DNA of 15,289 nt, from the NCBI GenBank assembly GCA_040904825.1, contig JBBDSU010000065.1:1-15289 (forward strand). Direction: 5' to 3'. The stretch comes from JBBDSU01 sp040904825 (GTDB lineage: Bacteria; Actinomycetota; Nitriliruptoria; Nitriliruptorales; Nitriliruptoraceae). Positions 12,221-15,289 of the stretch are shown here, piece after piece (positions within the stretch are counted from its first letter, which is position 1; every line of letters starts with the position of its first letter). Position numbers and translations under genes: made by a program. Under the pieces are notes generated by a model. It was not told the DNA's origin. It was given only the letters and a program-made list of their open reading frames with translations, and made no database searches.

Positions 12221-15118
12221 GTGGGTTCCTTTATTCGTCGTCGCCTTGGCATCGTGGTCGTTCTGGCAGCCATGCTGGTGCTGTTCAGTGCCAACCGCAT
12301 TGCGAGGCTGGTCACCGACTACTGGTGGTTCTCCGAACGGGGCTTCCGTGAGATCTTCACGACGGTCCTGTCGACACGGATCCTGCTCGGAGCCGTCTTC
12401 GGCGTGATCCTGTTCGTGCTCATCGCTGGCAACTTGATGATCGCGCGCAAGCTGCGACCGTTCACCATCCCGACGTCACCGCAGCAGGAACAGATCCAGC
12501 GGTACCGCGACATGGCGGACCCCTATCTGCCATGGATCATCCTGGGTGTTGCGCTGCTGTTCGGAGTGACCTCGGGACTGGCCATCAGCAGCCAGTGGGA
12601 GACGTTCCTGCTGTGGCGCAACGGTGGCGTGGTTGGTGTGACCGATCCTCAGTTCAATACTGACATCGGCTTCTACCTGTTCGAGTTGCCGTTCCTGGCA
12701 CTGGTGCAGACATGGATGTTTACCTCGCTGGTGCTGACGGGTCTGTTGACCGCTGGCGCTCACTACCTGCTCGGCGGCATCAGCCCTGATGCCGAGGGCG
12801 ACAAGATCCAGCCCAATGTCAAGGGCCACCTGTCGGTGCTGCTCGCAGCGATCCTCGCGGTGCGGATCTGGGGCTATTGGCTTGACCGCTTCCAGCTCAA
12901 CTTCTCGCAGCGCGGCACCGTCACCGGCGCGTCCTACACCGATGTCAACGCTGAACTACCTGCGCTCTACCTCCTCATGGGTGTGTCGGTACTGGCCATC
13001 ATGCTGGTGCTGTACTCAATCCGGACCCGCGGCTTCTTGCTGCCCGGATCGGCCCTTGGGTTGCTGGTCGTGGCCTCGATCATCTTGCAGGGGGCCTACC
13101 CGGCAGTCATCCAGCGCTTGCAGGTTGACCCGCAAGAGCTGGCACGCGAAGAGATGTTCATCGCCCGCAACCTCGAAGCCACCCGAGACGCCTACGGCCT
13201 GGATGACATTGAGTTGCGCGGCTTCTCGATCGCCAACGACCTCGATCTCGACGATGTCATCGAAAACGATGTGACGCTGCGCAACATCCGTCTGTGGGAC
13301 CCTGGCGTCTTGGAGACGACCTATCGCGAACTGCAGGCATTGCGGCCGTATTACCAGTTCAACGACGTGGCGATCGACCGATACACGATCGACGGCGAGC
13401 TTCGTCAGGTGATGCTGTCAACTCGTGAGTTGTCACAGCTGCCGGCGCAGGCCGACACGTGGCAGAACCGCCAGATCACCTTCACCCACGGCTATGGGAT
13501 TGTGGCGTCGCAGGTCAACACCGCCAATGCAGAGGGCCAGCCGGTCTTCATCGCGTCGAACATTCCGCCTGCAGGGGCCGAGGAGGTTGTGCCGAGCGAA
13601 GAGCCTGGTATCTACTTCGGAGAGTTCGCCTCGCCGGTGTACTCACTGGTGCGCACTGACGCGGACGAACTCGATTATGAAGAGCCCGATGCCCAGGAGC
13701 AGGTGACGACCGCCTACGACGGAGCCGGTGGGGTACCCATCGACAGCTTCGCCCGGCGACTGACCTTTGCTCTGCGCTTCAACGACTACAACCTGGTGCT
13801 CACCAGCCTCCTCAACGATGACTCGCGGATCATCTACAACCGCCAGATCACCGAGAGGGTGCGCGAGATCGCCCCGTTCATCGAGCTCGACAGTTCGCCG
13901 TATCCAGTGGTCCTCGACGGTCGCGTCAAGTGGATTGTCGACGGCTATACCACTGCCAACACCTACCCATATTCGGAGCGCCGCACGCTGCAGACCGACC
14001 GGCCCTTGCTGGTCAACTACGTCCGCAACTCGGTCAAAATCACCGTTGACGCCTACGACGGCGACGTGACCCTCTATCGCGTGGATGACGAAGATCCTGT
14101 GCTGAAAGCGTGGGACCAGGTGTTCCCGGGTCTGATCGTTTCGATCGACGAGGCGGATGAACGGGTTGCCCAGCACTTCCGCTACCCGCAGGACCTGTTC
14201 CGACTGCAGTCGGACCTGTACACGAGTTACCACATCCTGGCAGCCGACGCGTTCTACAACCGTGCCGACGAATGGGACATCCCCACCGACCCTGCATTCG
14301 CCGCCAATCAAGGTGGCAGCAGCGCGTTGACCGGCGGCAACCAGCGCAGCCTGCAGCCTTACTACCTGTTGATGCGCCTGCCAGGAGTGGTCACCGAAGA
14401 GTTCGTGCTCATCCAGCCGTATCTGGCACGTCAGCGGCCGAACATGGTTGCGTGGCTGGCCGGCCGAAGCGATGGCGAACATCTGAACGAATTGTTCGCG
14501 GTGCGCTTCCCGTCCGACCAGCAAGTGCTGGGGCCACAGCAGGCACAGGCCCGCATCGAACAGGACGACGAGATCTCGGCCTACATCACCTTGCGTGACC
14601 GTGAAGGATCCAGCGTGATCCGCGGAAACCTGCAAGTGCTGCCGATCGCCGACTCGATTCTGTATGTCGAACCCCTGTTCCTTGAGAACCCCCAGGCACA
14701 GATCCCTGAATTGGCCCGAGTCGTGCTGGTGATGGGAGAGCGGACTGCGTTCGACCACACGTTTGCTGGTGCGCTGGGGCAACTGCTCGGCATCGAGGTG
14801 CCGGAGTCGATCTCCGACGAAGAGGCACGCGATGGCGTCGCCGATCCTGTGACCGGTGGCGGACCGGCGGCTCCATCGGCCCCGTCGGATGATGACGCCG
14901 AGGTGTCCATCTCCGAGCGGCTGTTGCGTGATGCGTTGTCAGCGTTTGCTCGGGCTGAGCTGGCGCTGCGCAATCAGGACCTTGGCACCTACCAGCGCGA
15001 GATGTCCAACGCCCGGGCCTTGCTTGAACAAGCTGCCCGCGCCCAAGGCATCACCGTCGACGGACTGTTCGACACCGCCGACGAAGAAGAAGATGAAGGT
15101 GCTCAGGCCAGCAACTAG
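12221..15118 (+). CDS. UPF0182 family large integral membrane protein
   Basis: The 965-residue product has the UPF0182 layout. About seven membrane helices occupy the first third (LGIVVVLAAMLVLF at the N-terminus, the last near LGLLVVASIILQGAYP), with the family motif VTDYWWF shortly after helix 1 and NTDIGFYLFELPF between helices. A large extracytoplasmic domain follows, with RNIRLWDPG, RPYYQFNDVAIDRY, THGYG, YPVVLDGRVKWIVDGYTT, FRYPQDLFRLQ and QPYYLLMRLPG. The C-terminus has a Gly/Pro/Ala-rich linker, a predicted helical stretch (ISERLLRDALSAFARAE) and an acidic tail. Function is unknown. GTG 12221 is chosen because GAGAGG lies 7 bases upstream and the protein then starts just before helix 1. 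An in-frame upstream start at 12077 would add 48 Pro/Ala/Ser-rich residues without family character. The length is close to the roughly 990 residues of mycobacterial members (recalled). Confidence 0.92.
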   Translation: MGSFIRRRLGIVVVLAAMLVLFSANRIARLVTDYWWFSERGFREIFTTVLSTRILLGAVFGVILFVLIAGNLMIARKLRPFTIPTSPQQEQIQRYRDMADPYLPWIILGVALLFGVTSGLAISSQWETFLLWRNGGVVGVTDPQFNTDIGFYLFELPFLALVQTWMFTSLVLTGLLTAGAHYLLGGISPDAEGDKIQPNVKGHLSVLLAAILAVRIWGYWLDRFQLNFSQRGTVTGASYTDVNAELPALYLLMGVSVLAIMLVLYSIRTRGFLLPGSALGLLVVASIILQGAYPAVIQRLQVDPQELAREEMFIARNLEATRDAYGLDDIELRGFSIANDLDLDDVIENDVTLRNIRLWDPGVLETTYRELQALRPYYQFNDVAIDRYTIDGELRQVMLSTRELSQLPAQADTWQNRQITFTHGYGIVASQVNTANAEGQPVFIASNIPPAGAEEVVPSEEPGIYFGEFASPVYSLVRTDADELDYEEPDAQEQVTTAYDGAGGVPIDSFARRLTFALRFNDYNLVLTSLLNDDSRIIYNRQITERVREIAPFIELDSSPYPVVLDGRVKWIVDGYTTANTYPYSERRTLQTDRPLLVNYVRNSVKITVDAYDGDVTLYRVDDEDPVLKAWDQVFPGLIVSIDEADERVAQHFRYPQDLFRLQSDLYTSYHILAADAFYNRADEWDIPTDPAFAANQGGSSALTGGNQRSLQPYYLLMRLPGVVTEEFVLIQPYLARQRPNMVAWLAGRSDGEHLNELFAVRFPSDQQVLGPQQAQARIEQDDEISAYITLRDREGSSVIRGNLQVLPIADSILYVEPLFLENPQAQIPELARVVLVMGERTAFDHTFAGALGQLLGIEVPESISDEEARDGVADPVTGGGPAAPSAPSDDDAEVSISERLLRDALSAFARAELALRNQDLGTYQREMSNARALLEQAARAQGITVDGLFDTADEEEDEGAQASN

Positions 15119-15129
15119 CGGAGCAGAGG

Positions 15130-15170
15130 CCAGCGGAGTCGAAGCGTGATATCGCCTGCGGCTCCGCTGG
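15130..15170 (+). terminator. Possible hairpin after UPF0182
   Basis: CCAGCGGAG (15130-15138) and CTCCGCTGG (15162-15170) form a perfect 9-bp stem starting 11 bases after the stop codon. Within the loop, GCG (15144-15146) and CGC (15153-15155) can pair. No T run follows, so this would be a non-canonical terminator or a 3'-end stabiliser. Confidence 0.38.
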
Positions 15171-15199
15171 TCGGCTCGGTCTGGGATCCCAGTGGCCGG

Positions 15200-15229
15200 T
15201 TCGCGTCGATGAGGCCGGATCGGTACCTT
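15200..15229 (+). promoter_or_regulatory. Possible promoter of the tRNA-fMet gene
   Basis: TTCGCG (15200-15205), an 18-bp spacer and TACCTT (15224-15229) lie 11 bases before the tRNA 5' end. The -10 fits TANNNT; the -35 is weak. The perfect palindrome CTGGGATCCCAG lies just upstream at 15181-15192. Confidence 0.3.
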
Positions 15230-15240
15230 GGTCAACACGG

Positions 15241-15289
15241 CGCGGGGTGGAGCAGTTCGGTCAGCTCGCCGGGCTCATAACCCGGAGGT
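15241..15289 (+). tRNA. Initiator tRNA-fMet (CAT anticodon), cut by the window end
   Basis: The sequence opens CGCGGGGTGGAGCAG, the standard 5' half of bacterial initiator tRNA. The anticodon stem is CCGGG (15269-15273) with CCCGG (15281-15285), giving the run of G:C pairs typical of initiators, around loop CTCATAA with anticodon CAT at 15276-15278. It closely follows the E. coli initiator tRNA I recall. The T arm and 3' acceptor strand lie outside the window, so the unpaired 1-72 hallmark cannot be confirmed. Confidence 0.95.

Noticed and set aside
13643..14782. 379-codon minus-strand open frame inside UPF0182
   Set aside because: It is a mirror of a strongly recognisable UPF0182 coding frame. 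Long antisense frames are common in GC-rich genes.

Overview
The window looks like chromosomal DNA from a high-GC actinobacterium (Actinomycetota; the class cannot be fixed from sequence alone). The main evidence is the set of family proteins in the right half: a UPF0182 membrane protein, a YlbL-type PDZ/Lon-like serine protease and a DUF2342 'zinc-dependent metalloprotease' sit together, a linkage known from actinobacterial genomes such as Mycobacterium (recalled, not searched). GTG starts, TANNNT-like -10 elements and GC-rich third positions agree. A 100-N gap shows that this is a draft scaffold.

Layout. Positions 1-152 hold the 3'-truncated N-terminal end of a YyaL-like (DUF255) gene. A mostly non-coding stretch and one small lipoprotein gene (612-1091) follow, then a complete yyaL-type gene (1477-3516), whose 5' end is a diverged copy of the fragment at 1-139. 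Next comes a cation/proton antiporter fused to USP-like domains (3607-5724). On the minus strand, a HAD-IB phosphatase-like gene (8079-7273) is followed 5 bases later by a Fic-domain gene (7267-5874), which the N gap interrupts. A 431-bp divergent intergenic region (8080-8510) carries a cluster of DnaA-box-like TCCACA motifs, two other dyads and a 70-nt nested hairpin. A YgjP-type metallopeptidase (8511-9212) overlaps tail-to-tail with the DUF2342 gene (10648-9158). The PDZ/Lon protease (10800-11942) and UPF0182 (12221-15118) are divergent from that gene. The window ends inside an initiator tRNA-fMet gene.

Functional picture. The right half is an envelope and proteolysis neighbourhood: a metallopeptidase, a metalloprotease-like protein, a membrane-anchored PDZ-Lon protease and a large multi-pass membrane protein. 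The centre has a probable HAD-Fic two-gene operon whose inferred leader RNA begins with the hairpin and whose inferred promoter lies next to a perfect DnaA box. The left end looks rearranged.

I see no CRISPR array, transposase, integrase or phage gene. The points most worth checking are the 8249-8411 DnaA-box-like cluster, the adjacent structured leader, the Fic protein with Asp in place of the inhibitory Glu, the diverged yyaL fragment, and the assembly artefact that splits the Fic gene.
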